From Fonsecaea monophora (Eukaryota > Ascomycota > Eurotiomycetes > Chaetothyriales > Herpotrichiellaceae): DNA of 64,000 nt. Location: the NCBI RefSeq assembly GCF_001642475.1, contig NW_019173948.1:248001-312000 (forward strand), given 5' to 3'. This document shows positions 21,337 through 32,535 of the stretch, in pieces. Position 1 is the first letter of the stretch, and each line of letters begins with the position of its first letter. Under the pieces are notes generated by a model. The model was not told where the DNA came from. It saw only the letters and a list, made by a program, of their open reading frames with translations, and searched no databases. Both the position numbers and the translations under genes were made by a program.

Positions 21337-23310
21337 ATGGCTACTACTCTTGTGTATCAGCATTCCCTGGGAGAAGACATCGCTCATCAGTTGTCTCAAA
21401 GATCCATGTCCAAAGACAAGCGTTCTCCGGATCAACCAGCTCCATTCAAGGGCGAGTTCTCCTTCGTCAACAAGGATGCCGGCAATATTGATTCCAAAGA
21501 CCACAATGCTGCCGTGTCCTGGCATGTGATGAACCGCTATGAGCGTTGGAAGAAGCAGGAGCAAGCGAAAAAGCTACGAGCGTCTGCTAATGTTCCCGTG
21601 GGGCCACTCTCCCCTCCTTCACAGCAGCCACAACAGAGACAACCCCCGCTGCTGCGGTCGCCGCCTCAGCAGCAACAACAGCCATCACAGTCACAACCGC
21701 AGTCTGTATGTCCAGATCCCTTTGTGAATCCTTACAATAGAGCGCCGTTGACACATGCTTCACAGTCAAGAGCTAATCCCCCAACTCCGTTTGGATTTGA
21801 TCCATGGATGACCGAACAACCTCTTCAGCTTGGCTATCCTGGAATCAGCTCTGGTCAAGCGTCAAGTAGCGGACTGCCAACGTCGACCACATCGACGCCA
21901 TCGGCACATTCGAGCATGATCGAAGATGATCCCACTTCCCTCTTGAGTTCGTCCAGCAGGCCATTAGACCCCGGCGCAAGCTCGTTCGAACCGACATCCT
22001 TAACCATGACTCCACTGGTTAACAGTCTTATAGCGTTCGCCTACGAAGTATTCATCCCTCAAAGCTGGCCGAGAGAATCAGATAAAAGCGAAGGGTCGTA
22101 TGAGATCGCCAGAAGTTGGGACGACACAGCTCTAATCAATCAGGATGCTTGTTACGCCAATGCATATCTGAGCCTTTTGGCAGCCGCCATGAGCGTTCTC
22201 ACCGAGGACGAAAGCCTCGCCTATCAATCCCGATATTTTCAAGGTCAGGCCATGACAGAGTTGAGGCAGCGGGTGGCTCGCCCTGGACCGCAAGACTTAG
22301 CCACCCTCAAAGCGATACTGAAGCTCTTTTCGTCCGAAACGCTTGTCGACAACACCTCGATCGCGCGCATGCACCTCAAAATGCTGCGAAACCTCGTCAA
22401 CGCAGCCGGCGGAGTCATTCTGTTAGATGCCTGGTTTCGGGAAGACTTACTCTCCTGCGATGGCTACTTTGCTCTCAAGTACGAGACTCGCCCACTCTTC
22501 CCGTCGTCGGAGTGGACTCCCGGGCCCTTGAGTCAGCCCTGGAAGGCACGCTTGCTTTCCGCAGGGGTTTTTGGAGACCACGCCGCCACCATTGATCCGC
22601 TGGTCGAGCATCCCATCATGAAAGCGGTGATTACTGACTTACGGGAGCTTTTCAAAGCGCAAGAGTACATCCAGACACACGACGTTCCCAGCGATGATCA
22701 ACTACTAAGATGGAAGCAATTGCGCAAGTTCGACTGCATCTCGCGTCTCGCAGACCATTACGTGAATGTGGCGATATATCCTCACCTGTTCCAGCGGCCC
22801 GTGACACAGGCTTACACTTGCGTTGCGACGGCATTGATGACGGCCATGGTCTTGGGTTCACCGGAACCGACCCGATTCGGGCTCAAGCTCATCACGGATC
22901 TCCGCAAGAAGCTGACAGAGAGTGCCTCTGAGGATGACGCCGCGCAATTCCGACGACTGCGACTGTGGGCGCTGTATGTGGGTTCACTGGCGGAGAAAGT
23001 GCATCCCGTGAGCGCTGCGGAGGAGCGCTGGTTCCACGATCGCTACCAGAGTCTATCCACCAGTATGGGGGTGTCAGGTTGGGAGGACACAAGGAAAGTC
23101 GTCAGGCAATTTCTTTTCTCCGACAAGCTTCATCAGGAGATCGAATCTGGAAGAGCCCATCGGGTGGCCGATGCTAGGCAAGGCCTCTATACTGCGTCGG
23201 GCTGCAGCTGGCGAGAGCCCTGGTCAGATACCAATATTGGCGTGCCGGAAGTCGAAGAGGGTGTTGGCGCGCCGGTGTCTGTGGGCAAGCGGCGTGCGGA
23301 CGATGATTAA
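21337..23310 (+). CDS. Fungal transcription-factor-like protein lacking a Zn2Cys6 domain
   Basis: A single exon encodes 657 residues. Near residues 40-82 is the pattern FSFVN...AVSWHVMNRYERWKKQ, matching the FVN / HVM-R N-terminal motif seen in a large family of Pezizomycotina regulator-like proteins that carry the second type of fungal transcription-factor domain. Residues 90-125 are Gln/Pro-rich, followed by a Ser/Thr/Pro-rich linker. From about 215 to 620 the protein is helical (TPLVNSLIAFAYEVF, LKAILKLFSSE, LRLWALYVGS), consistent with the regulatory domain. No cysteine cluster or other DNA-binding domain is visible. The pathway is unknown. A very long empty region lies upstream. Family assignment is moderately sure; the molecular role is not. 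Confidence 0.8.
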   Translation: MATTLVYQHSLGEDIAHQLSQRSMSKDKRSPDQPAPFKGEFSFVNKDAGNIDSKDHNAAVSWHVMNRYERWKKQEQAKKLRASANVPVGPLSPPSQQPQQRQPPLLRSPPQQQQQPSQSQPQSVCPDPFVNPYNRAPLTHASQSRANPPTPFGFDPWMTEQPLQLGYPGISSGQASSSGLPTSTTSTPSAHSSMIEDDPTSLLSSSSRPLDPGASSFEPTSLTMTPLVNSLIAFAYEVFIPQSWPRESDKSEGSYEIARSWDDTALINQDACYANAYLSLLAAAMSVLTEDESLAYQSRYFQGQAMTELRQRVARPGPQDLATLKAILKLFSSETLVDNTSIARMHLKMLRNLVNAAGGVILLDAWFREDLLSCDGYFALKYETRPLFPSSEWTPGPLSQPWKARLLSAGVFGDHAATIDPLVEHPIMKAVITDLRELFKAQEYIQTHDVPSDDQLLRWKQLRKFDCISRLADHYVNVAIYPHLFQRPVTQAYTCVATALMTAMVLGSPEPTRFGLKLITDLRKKLTESASEDDAAQFRRLRLWALYVGSLAEKVHPVSAAEERWFHDRYQSLSTSMGVSGWEDTRKVVRQFLFSDKLHQEIESGRAHRVADARQGLYTASGCSWREPWSDTNIGVPEVEEGVGAPVSVGKRRADDD

Positions 23311-24005
23311 GCTGAGCCTTGGGTTTCCCCCAAAAGTACTGTCTGGTCGAGATGGCGAGGTGTTTGCAGAGCGACGATTCATCTGCATTATGGGCCCTGC
23401 TCTCCAGTTTAGGTCTTTGCAGAAATGGCGATTATGGTTGGCCAACACTATTTTCCGAATCGGTTTTAGGCGCACGAAGGAGCCGCAGGGGGGACAAGCG
23501 TGCAAGGGTAAGCATTATTTGGGAGGGACTTTGGCGCCGGGATATAGTCGTATGTGCCCGCTGGACGTCCGTCCGTCCATATGCGGGCCGGAGGAACTTT
23601 GAGCATGGCGTGGGGGAGGAGCCGAATCACGAATTGATACCCTTGAAAGATTATGCAGGAACGATGCATGCATTCGATGACCACGGAGGGTTTGAGGGCA
23701 ACGAATGAAGATGAGAAATACCCTACAAGTATGTACCGAGCATGTAAATGAGAATGGGAGAGGAGAGACACAGAGAGCGAGAGAATGAGGGACAGATGAG
23801 AAACAGCCAATTGGATGTTTGATATTTTGATGTTCCGATGTTCCGATGTTCATCAGATCATCCGCTTAACCTTCCTTCTGTAGCCCATGACCGTTAACAT
23901 TTGCTTTTTGTGACGATGCACATTGTTGCGCCTCCTGCGTCTCGAATGATTCTGTCACCTTCCTTGTACAGGAAACATCGTTCTTGACGGGGCTTTGCTT
24001 GTTCA
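23311..24005. other. Intergenic region before aim22
   Basis: Both neighbours are on the plus strand. A short tandem GATGTTCC repeat (three imperfect copies) sits at about 23829-23855. No gene is supported. Confidence 0.4.
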
Positions 24006-25505
24006 ATGCGGCCGGCTCCATGGCTGCATTTGACCTCGTTGAACCGGGTATCCTCTGGTCGGTCTAGAAACCTATCACGGGCTAGCCTCCTGACTGCAGT
24101 GCACCGTCGCCGCATCCATCCTGGCACCACAGCAGCCCCGAATCCAGCATGGGGTCCTGAAGAGTTATCCCGTGTCTCGCAAGGGACGGGCCCTTTCATC
24201 TTCCATCTGACCTCGGACAATCCGTACCTCAACCTCTCGATCGAGCACTTTCTGCTTACCAAGTCACATCCCGACTCACACATCCTCCTGTTCTACACCA
24301 ACAGACCTTGTGTGGTTATCGGCCGCAATCAGAACCCATGGCTCGAGGCGGATCTCAAGAGGTTGCAAGAGGGGCTCCCTGTCGAAAAGCAAGTTGCGGA
24401 AGCGGTCAAAAGAGGTAGCGAGAACAATGTGTCAACAAACGTTGTGCCCATTGACCTTGTCCGGCGCCGCAGCGGAGGCGGCACTGTCTTCCACGACTCG
24501 GGGAATCTCAATTATTCAGTGATCGTCCCGAATACCAAGGCTTTTAAGAGGAGCATCCATGCTGAAATGGTAGTGCGGGGCCTTGAAAGCCTTGCAAGTG
24601 CTAGAGCTACATCCTCGTCGTCGGCAGTCACAGATGAAAGGTACGGCTTTGGAGCGGTCCGGGTCAACGACCGCAATGACATTGTCATGCTCCAACCCGA
24701 TGGGGGCGAGTGGTTGAAAGTTAGCGGAAGTGCGTACAAATTAACCCGAGGCCGCGCTCTCCATCATGGGACCTTGCTGTACTCCAGCCCGTACGTGAAC
24801 CAAATCTCTGCGTTTTTGCGAAGCCCCGGTCGAGGCCTGATCAGCGCCAAAGGCGTAGAGAGTGTGCGCAGCAAAGTCGGGAATCTCGCGTGGACGCCTG
24901 ACCCCCGCGAGAGGGAGGCAATCAGAGTAGAGATCACGGAAGCCATCACAAGGGAATTCTGGAAGATGTACGGAGAGGACAGTGTTCGCAGACCCGGGGT
25001 TGATGAGATCACTCTCCCAGCCGGTACGGAGGAGTACGATGTGCTGAATCCTGTGGTGGCAACGGGCATGCAAGAACTCATTTCGCCGAGTTGGATCTTC
25101 GAACAGACTCCAATATTCGATTTTGCCAGCGGGATGCTGGAGCAACACGAGGTCCAACTCTGCGCAAACCGCGGCGTCTTGAAAACCTTGACGCTGCGAA
25201 GCCCAACACCAGATCCAGAGCAGCGCGGGGATGAGGTGGTCTGGGCAACGCGGAAACTACAATTCGGGAACCAGGCAAGAACAGTGGGCATGCGTACGGA
25301 ACAACGCGTAGATGTGGAGGAGGCGGAAGTGCTGGACCAAGAGATCAAGCTGCACAATGTGACAAGTTGGCGGGACATTCTCAAGACTCGCTCTGGCAAG
25401 GATGCGAAAGATATGGAGAGCTCGACGACCACGACCGCATCGCAGGCGAATGTGCCGGATGCGCTGGTCCAGAGACTCGAAGCCATCTTTCCACGGTATC
25501 CATGA
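24006..25505 (+). CDS. aim22: Mitochondrial lipoate-protein ligase / lipoyltransferase Aim22
   Basis: A single exon encodes 499 residues. The first 45 residues are Arg/Ser-rich without acids, a typical mitochondrial presequence. The biotin/lipoate transferase fold begins at FIFHLTSDNPYLNLSIEHFLL (64-84). RNQNPW (107-112) and RRRSGGGTVFHD (153-164) form the lipoate-binding site. The DGGEWLKVSGSAYKL segment near residue 240 holds the conserved lysine. In yeast Aim22 is needed to attach lipoate to the E2 subunits of 2-oxoacid dehydrogenases and to glycine-cleavage H protein. An insert of about 30 residues after RNQNPW and the extended C-terminus are longer than in bacterial LplA. The start is the first ATG. 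Confidence 0.93.
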   Translation: MRPAPWLHLTSLNRVSSGRSRNLSRASLLTAVHRRRIHPGTTAAPNPAWGPEELSRVSQGTGPFIFHLTSDNPYLNLSIEHFLLTKSHPDSHILLFYTNRPCVVIGRNQNPWLEADLKRLQEGLPVEKQVAEAVKRGSENNVSTNVVPIDLVRRRSGGGTVFHDSGNLNYSVIVPNTKAFKRSIHAEMVVRGLESLASARATSSSSAVTDERYGFGAVRVNDRNDIVMLQPDGGEWLKVSGSAYKLTRGRALHHGTLLYSSPYVNQISAFLRSPGRGLISAKGVESVRSKVGNLAWTPDPREREAIRVEITEAITREFWKMYGEDSVRRPGVDEITLPAGTEEYDVLNPVVATGMQELISPSWIFEQTPIFDFASGMLEQHEVQLCANRGVLKTLTLRSPTPDPEQRGDEVVWATRKLQFGNQARTVGMRTEQRVDVEEAEVLDQEIKLHNVTSWRDILKTRSGKDAKDMESSTTTTASQANVPDALVQRLEAIFPRYP

Positions 25506-26781
25506 GCCAGGCCCCATGGTTCTATCCGATCGCGCAGTCAACCAACCTCTGCATCCATATGCCATACAACAATGTATAATAGTGTCGAAATCATTGTCAG
25601 AGTTCGAGTCCAATCCGCCTTTTGTGTCCTTTCCCTTTTCCTCTCTCGCTCGCAACAACTTCCCGATACGGATATGAACCGATAATAAGATTCGCACTGC
25701 CATTCTGTCTCTCTGTCTCCTTATTTCTATTTCCTCTCATCTCAACTCAAACCAACTCGAATCTCTTTCTCACCAATCCTCGCGCGTTTTTGAAACACAG
25801 TCTGCTGTCTAAAGTACCTCGTACCTCGTACCTCTGTGGTTGTAGTTGTGGTTGTGGTTGTGGTTTTGGTTTGCTATTTTAGGCCACCCAGCCACATACA
25901 TGGCATATCCTCGGTATATAATTATGCATACACACATATACACATACCTACTCGCTAGGTACAAGGACATGCGCGGAGAAAAAACAAACATACATACATT
26001 TGTGAATTATACATCGATATATCAACAAGTCATCTTGGACTAGCAGACGACATCACATTCTGTCCTGCCTTTTTGCTTAGAGACCCACGCTCCAACACCC
26101 TACCTTACTCTGTCGTAGTTTCTGGTGGGAACGCCATGATCATTATTTTACGTCCCCTGAATAATACATGATTCAAAAAGCAACAAAATATCAATGGGTC
26201 GTTAGGCCGAAACGTGAGGCTCTCGTTTTGGTTGGTGTCTGGGATGTCCCAGGGGAAAGCCTCCCCCATAGTCAAACGACTTTGGAGCATCGTAGACGTG
26301 TCCGGACTGACAGTCCCTCTGTCCTCCTTTGCCTACAGCGGCCCGGCGGCGTTGAATCCAATTCTAGCACCGGCCAGGCATATCCCCTTCCGTACAGACA
26401 GCGACGCCGTAGACAGGCCGTTTTTGGGACTCGACAAACTCATCTCGTGAAAAATGGGTTAAGAAGCGCCCAATTTCACAGAACAGTCTTTGCGGCTCAT
26501 TGCTGACGCGAAAACGTTTCGGCGTTACTTCCCTCGTAGTAATTATTCGCCACGTCGGCTGATAATGGATAAGGATGGGACCATGTCGTGATGAGAGTGG
26601 GTCGAATCTGACATGGACCAGCATAACCCCAACTTAGCAAACACACGGTCCCCTGGCTGACGGTCTTTGAAAACAACAGACGCCCGACTTTTCGGCCATT
26701 TTTGTAGTGGCAAACCCCACATGCTCACTGTTGGGAGGCTTCCAGTGCTGTTATCTCCAGTGGAAGTTTGTCGCAAATTCA
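25506..26781. other. Convergent intergenic region, aim22 / Zn2Cys6 gene
   Basis: These 1.28 kb separate two stop codons. They contain simple repeats around 25814-25870 and a TA/CA-rich tract (about 25915-26000). No coding region is supported. Confidence 0.45.
25814..25870. repeat. Simple repeats (GTACCTC)x3 and (GTGGTT)n
   Basis: GTACCTC occurs three times head-to-tail at 25814-25834. A run of TGTGGT/TGTAGT units follows at 25836-25870. Confidence 0.85.
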
Positions 26782-28869
26782 TCACGCCATCCCAAAGACC
26801 AAATCATGACCTCCACTTCCCACCGCATTGGGATCAAATAGATCCCATCCTGCAACGAATCCCTCCGCACTCGCTGACCTTGAGTCACTTACGCTGAACT
26901 CCTCCCAATTCAACGTGCCGACGTCAAATGCAGGTAGTCCGTCTCCCTCAAGCCCTGAGCGGCTCCCGAAGCGGAGTTTATCGAGCTGAGCAGGTCCAGG
27001 ATAGAGTAGGCGCGTAAGTTCCGCATCCTGTGCAGGACCGAACGATGATAGAGAAGGAGGCCGATTGGAAAAGACGGACTCCAGTAGTGGTCCTAAAAGG
27101 CGCTCATACACGCCGGCGTAATTGGATACCTCGTTCCATCCCTGCGCGGCGAGGGCCAAAAAGTTCGCTGTGAAGACCTTGGTCATTTCGAAGATTTGCT
27201 GGGCATTGAAGCGAGACGAGATGGCGTCAAAGCCGTGGCGAAGACAGAAGAGCACGACCATACTGTTTTCAAGCACATGATGAGCGATCAGCCACGAACG
27301 CCGATAGAAACCTGTTAGGATGTGGTCGCGTAGGCATTTGGCGCTGGAGCAGGCAGCCTCAAACGCCACCATTAGACTTCTGGGCCCTGGCAAGGGTACT
27401 CGAGGTGATGGGCGATGTAGATTGGTCAAGCCATGCGCCAGGGTGAATTCTGTCAACTCATGACCGTCATTATAATCTTCATACCACGCCTGGAGACGTC
27501 TTTCCATCGAGACAAGCCAGTCATCCCACGACTGCCCTGGTTCGAGAGGCTTGCCTTGGAAGTGCACTTCAGTCATGGCGCTCTGCAAGCGACGGAAATG
27601 CACCCATCGTAACATGTGAATTTTGGTTTCAGCACCTGTTGGATCGATGCCAGTGGGGTGGATATGCTTATCGTCAAGGATGGAAGGAAACCGAGCGTCA
27701 ATGGTCTGATCTGGAATGGAGAGTGGCCGCTGCAGTGCCGAACAGATGGCACGATCGAAATTATATGCTGACCAGAAAAGACGTCGCCGAAGATCCAGAG
27801 TCAAAGGGTCAAAGTTCAGAGCCTCGGGCGCTTCACGATGCAGACCAAGTTCTAGGCATGCGCGCATGGCAGCCCCGGTTAACATCCAGACGTTCGCAAG
27901 CCGAGGGTTGATAGACGCATATTGGAGAACCATAAGCGTGACCTGGATCCCAGCAAGGTCGGAGGGAATCTTGGCCTTGTCGGTCAGATGTTGAATGCCT
28001 TCCTCGAAGAGAGATCCCGAGAATACCATGTGCTTGGCCTCGTGGCCTGTTCGTGCACTGCCCAGTGTAGCAGAGATAGAAAGCATGAGGTAAATGATGA
28101 GAAAATCAAAGGACGGAGGAACAGCGCGATGTTTTTCGGGGAGTTCTTGCAACGTCTTGATGACTCGCTCAAGCTGCTGCCATAGTGAGGGAGCATGGAG
28201 AACAGGGTAGATGGGATAGACCCTGGTCATGTATTTCTTGATGAGACTTCGCAGAATGGGAGTTGGGATAGATTTGAGCATGGTACAGCTGACTTCATGG
28301 TTGGCCCGTGAGATGGATTTTCTGCGCGCTTCTCTAGGGGATCCTGATGCTATGGCGGTCGACGGCGTCAGGCTCATGCGAACTCTCGAGATGAGATCGG
28401 TAATTCCTGGGCCTGTTGGGAGAATGGCAAAGATCATTGCCTGCAATTCTCCGCAACTCATAACTTCATCTCGAATCGTGTCTCTCGGTGCAGTCGGTGG
28501 GGATAGACCATCGACATTGAGCGTCAATTTGGGCGTGTCTTCTTTCTTGGAGATGGGCAGATCAATGATTGGTAATACGGGATCCTCAATAGGAATGCCG
28601 TCGTTGGTGGGCATTCCCGCCAGAATGTCCGACGCGTTGAGTTCTTCCAAATGGCCATTGCGGGCGAGTTCCCCTTCGACCTTTGCAATCTCAGATTCAA
28701 GATGCTGGACGATGCTCCTAGGAATGGTGGGATCTTGGTCCTTGGAACTAAAGCCGGTGCATTCCGACTTTGCGGCGATGCACTGGCCACAGGGGATGGC
28801 TCGATCACATTTGATTTTCCTTCTGCGACAGCGAGCGCAAGAGAGTACCGACCGACGACATTCACTCAT
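26782..28869 (-). CDS. Zn2Cys6 transcription factor with fungal regulatory (MHR) domain
   Basis: A single frame encodes 695 residues. The binuclear zinc cluster uses C11, C14, C21, C27, C30 and C37 (CARCRRRKIKC..CGQC..C), followed by a short coiled-coil dimerisation helix (VQHLESEIAKVEGEL). The middle-homology region is clear at about 330-430 (WMLTGAAMRACLELGLHRE, RRRLFWSAYNFDRAICSALQRP). The frame is open five codons upstream, but from a TTG, so ATG 28869 is used. The target pathway is unknown. Near the C-terminus a perfect GTAAGT donor starts at 26892. Splicing it to the AG at 26850 would change the last 30 or so residues; I keep the unspliced ending WDLFDP..VFGMA. It is divergent from another Zn2Cys6 gene. 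Confidence 0.9.
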   Translation of the reverse strand: MSECRRSVLSCARCRRRKIKCDRAIPCGQCIAAKSECTGFSSKDQDPTIPRSIVQHLESEIAKVEGELARNGHLEELNASDILAGMPTNDGIPIEDPVLPIIDLPISKKEDTPKLTLNVDGLSPPTAPRDTIRDEVMSCGELQAMIFAILPTGPGITDLISRVRMSLTPSTAIASGSPREARRKSISRANHEVSCTMLKSIPTPILRSLIKKYMTRVYPIYPVLHAPSLWQQLERVIKTLQELPEKHRAVPPSFDFLIIYLMLSISATLGSARTGHEAKHMVFSGSLFEEGIQHLTDKAKIPSDLAGIQVTLMVLQYASINPRLANVWMLTGAAMRACLELGLHREAPEALNFDPLTLDLRRRLFWSAYNFDRAICSALQRPLSIPDQTIDARFPSILDDKHIHPTGIDPTGAETKIHMLRWVHFRRLQSAMTEVHFQGKPLEPGQSWDDWLVSMERRLQAWYEDYNDGHELTEFTLAHGLTNLHRPSPRVPLPGPRSLMVAFEAACSSAKCLRDHILTGFYRRSWLIAHHVLENSMVVLFCLRHGFDAISSRFNAQQIFEMTKVFTANFLALAAQGWNEVSNYAGVYERLLGPLLESVFSNRPPSLSSFGPAQDAELTRLLYPGPAQLDKLRFGSRSGLEGDGLPAFDVGTLNWEEFSVSDSRSASAEGFVAGWDLFDPNAVGSGGHDLVFGMA

Positions 28870-29815
28870 GGTGGAAACAGTCAAGTAGGTGGCCTGGTGA
28901 GTGTTTTAGTGTTGCATTGAGAGTGCAGGTGTTGTGCACGGATAATGACAACCTGTTGGCCCTCGCACCAACCCCATCGGATATGCCGATGGCTCAATAG
29001 CCGACAATCGCGGTGACGGTGGTAGTGGTCGTAGTGGTGGCTGGCGTCGTTGGTGGTAACAATGACGAGACTGATGGGTAGGAGGAGAGGGGGATAAGGA
29101 ACCCTCTTTTTGAGATGGCTTGGCTGAATACTCTAGATGGGCTAGACGGCCGAATCGAAGGAGGCGAAAGTTCATATAATAGGTAGGTGATGGCGACGGT
29201 AGGTTTTCTCGATGATGATGGTGGTATGTAGTTGGTTGCGATGGTGGAGGTGGAGGTGGAAGGGGAAGGGCGCAGGGCAAGCGATTCTCCCTTATCGCAA
29301 CCCACGCAGGGCAAACACATCCGCCCATATTGAGCCATTGAACCCTGGAGCCCATGGCAGCCAGTGAGACCCCCGCCTCTGCCCACTTTCCTCTTTCTCA
29401 TTTCTCCCAATGCTTCCCCCTCTGTTGGCCCTCCTTGCCTCCGCCTATCGCTCATCGCCCTCGCCGTTGACCTCCGACCTTGATCCCGGCTCTTGTACGG
29501 CAGACGGACAATCGTGGTAGGGCCAACAACCCTCGCTGCACGTCGAAATTGCCTTCTTCTTTTGTCCCTCCCACCACCTCGGCTAATGCGACTCTTCCTC
29601 CTCCTCATCCCTCATCTCGAGTTCTCCTCTTCCTACCTCGAAAATGACTCCCATGAATGGACGTTGATTGAAGGGTGAAACAAAGTCCAGGAAACCCAAA
29701 AACTATCCAGGCTCGGCCTTTGATGCAAGGCTGTGTTACCAAAGCGCACATGTCCTTGGTTGTATACTGCTTGAATACCCGCCACAACGGACTTGGTCGG
29801 CCACAATAGCACAAC
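28870..29815. other. Shared promoter region between two divergent Zn2Cys6 genes
   Basis: These 946 bases lie between two outward ATGs. Low-complexity GGTGGT, TCCTCC and CACCAC tracts dominate (29010-29270), which create long but meaningless open frames. No specific operator could be assigned. Confidence 0.5.
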
Positions 29816-31748
29816 ATGGACATTGACCACGCGACCATCTCCGAAGCAGATCTGACACGTCTATTGCCCACCTGTCAAAGATGTCGTCGTCTGAGAAGGA
29901 AGTGCGACACAAATCTACCTGCTTGTCGTCTGTGTCAAAAGGGCAAAGCTGAGTGCACATTTTTCGATCATGCCCTTCAACAGACTCTGCCGCGAAGGTG
30001 AGTCTGCCACTTAACTCCCAATCCTCTGCGGTCACACGGCGAAACAGAGCCTGACCAGGTTTCAAAGCTACGTCCACTCACTCTTGACACGCTTGGGCCG
30101 CCTACGGGCTGTTCAGGCATCTGTCAATGGGACAAGTGAGCCTCTAAGTGCCTTCAAACTACCTCACCATGAACGGAACACGTCGACGGCTTCCACCAAC
30201 CTCGACCCTCCTCTCAATGACTGGGGCACTTACACCAGCGACCTGTCTTTCGACAAGCATTTCATTATAGAACATGCAAACCCCACGTGTTGGCAGTTCC
30301 TGGGTAGCAGCTCGCCTTACGCGCTGGTGGTTGAAGTCCTTGTACATGCTCAGTCGAAGCTGGGTTCCATAGTCCATCACCCAGACTATGCCGGGCCTGA
30401 ATTTTGGCTCAATGCCCAGAGCACAGAGGTCGCTGAGCCACTGCAACCTAGAGCTACACCATCACGAGCGGAGGTTGAAATGCTCATCAATTTGTACATG
30501 TCGACCACGAACATGCTGACGACCTTCTTCGATCCCGAAGATATTGCTTACGAGATTGACACCTATTTGCGCAACCATGGTTCAAATGTCAAGTATCTCA
30601 CAGGCAAGGATGCTCATCAATTTTTCCGAGTTGCCATGATCTGCGCCATCGCTTCCGCGAACAAGGCGAGGCATCATTCCGTCTACGATACCGAGTCAAT
30701 GGCATATTATTCCGAGGGTTTGCAGTGTGTTGAAGAGGTAACTTCTGATGTCTCCCCAGATGCACTTCAAGCCCTGCTACTCCTCATTCTATTTACTTTG
30801 TTTCAGCCTCGCAAGGGTGACATCTGGAAGTTGTTGGATTTCGCCTGTCGTCTGAGCGTGGAGCTCAACTATCATACCGAGACCAACGACGAATACGAGG
30901 ACGAGAAAAGTCGGAAGAAACGCCGTGGTATATTTTGGGGATTATATTGTATCGAGCGGACGATGGGACAACACCTTGGCCGGCCATCGGATCTTACGGA
31001 AGAGATCATCACCGCCGAGTACCCTGCCTCGTTGAATGAAGCCCCCATGGCCGACCCAGACATGCTACAGTCGATATTTACTTCACACTACTATCGGCTG
31101 ACGTATCTACGCTCTGAGATCTTTCGCGAATTATACCTCCCGGCTGTTGCACCAACCTTGCCTCGCATATGGTATGAGCAAAGTGTCGAATCTATGTTGG
31201 CGTGGCGGCGCGAACTACAGTTCATCGAGACCGCACCTGGCATGGGCAGTATGACGTGTGAGACGGGGTTTGATACTTCGATCTGTTTCCTATTTCAGCC
31301 TCTCTTACTACGAGCACTAGCAGCGACGAAAGACTCAATGTTAGGGCCAGAAATTACCGAAGTGATACCGCGGGAGAGCTACCATTCTGCGGTGAAAGTT
31401 GTCGAATTCTACAATAAGCTCTTCCGCGGCGCCGAGGGCACCCCTTGGGGGATGTATCCCATCACTATGATTTCGGCCCACTACATCCACCAGGCCACTA
31501 TCATTATTATGGCACACTGTCTGTTGGCGATTGACGGGCGCTTGCCTGTCGTGAGTTTTTCGAGGGAACTCAGCGGCGACGCAGAAGGCCCCGTGGACTT
31601 CAGTGGAATCCATGAAATATCTGGGACTTGCTTGATCCTGCTGAACAACTTATCCAAGAAATGGGCTGGCATGGTGGGCATATTGGACATCTACAAGAGT
31701 CTGCAAGCAAAGGTGTTGCCCATCATGATGCGGAGCGGGCTGGGATGA
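29816..31748 (+). CDS. Zn2Cys6 transcription factor with fungal regulatory (MHR) domain
   Basis: Two exons, 29816-29997 and 30059-31748, encode 623 residues. The cluster uses C20, C23, C30, C37, C40 and C47 (CQRCRRLRRKC..CRLCQKGKAEC). The 61-base intron (GTGAGT..CCAG) falls just after it and restores the usual LPRR-F-QSYVHSLLTRLGRL linker helix. The regulatory domain is visible from about 200 to 330 (LLLLILFTLFQPRKGDIWKLLDFACRLSVELNYH, then RRGIFWGLYCIERTMGQHLGRPSDL). Its targets are unknown. It shares an upstream region with the divergent Zn2Cys6 gene, so co-regulation is possible. Classification is secure and the structure is well supported. Confidence 0.92.
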
Positions 31749-32444
31749 GGACTGCGCTTGTCCATGAGCATGGTTGAGAGTCTTTCAGGCCACCAATGCC
31801 ATGTACGAAGGTCCTGTACTGTGAGGACTTCGTACAGTGGCAAACAAGACTTTGCGAGCCTTTGGATATTCGGATAATCGTTGTGCCTATCACCAAGAAC
31901 AAGCTTTCTACCTAAAGCAACGACTCCATCTCTCAGTCTAACGCAAAGCAAAAGGCTGGGAATGAAACATGGCGACACATGTCCAGATTAGGCAACAGAG
32001 TCCACGAAAATGGCCAGTATTGTTGGTTGGTAAAAGCCATGGGTCTATTTGCTCAACAACTCCGGCAAATGAGTGGCAGGATTGCTTTGCAGCAAACCAG
32101 GAAGGCTAACCGCAGCATGCGGAATTATGGGCCTACATGAAGTACCCGTCTGGTTCTCGGATCGGCTCGTCCCTGTTGTCTTGGGTGCGTCTAGAGCATG
32201 TGCTCCTGGCAGGCCTGGGCCTGAGCTCTCAGTTTCATGAATACAGCCAGTTCCGTCATCTATCACGATCCCGTCTTTATTCACTGCTTGATGATGGAGG
32301 GAGTATGCCAAACAAAGAACATCGGAACCCGTGACCGAGACAAACAAGCCGCTTCAGGGGCATGTTGCCAACCACACGACATGCATCGCATCAAACAATT
32401 TATCTGGTCGTTCGGCAAACAAAGCTCTTGCCGGGGTTCTAGGA

Positions 32445-32485
32445 GGTCCTCACGCAGGTCCTCACAGATCCTCACAGATCCTCAG
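32445..32485. repeat. Tandem ~10-bp repeat (GRTCCTCACA)
   Basis: Four imperfect head-to-tail copies of GGTCCTCAC(GC)A / GATCCTCACA end about 40 bases before the TATA box of the small basic gene. Confidence 0.8.
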
Positions 32486-32527
32486 CGTATAATTTGAACT
32501 CTCAGTTCGACATCGGGATTGATTACT

Positions 32528-32535
32528 TATAAAAG
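32528..32535 (+). promoter_or_regulatory. TATA box (TATAAAAG)
   Basis: TATAAAAG lies 212 bases upstream of the ATG at 32740 and just upstream of a pyrimidine/CA-rich leader. It supports real transcription of the small gene. Confidence 0.5.

Noticed and set aside
28994..29608. 204-codon minus-strand frame
   Set aside because: Low-complexity Arg/Gly and Thr/Pro translation of simple repeats in the shared promoter of two regulators.
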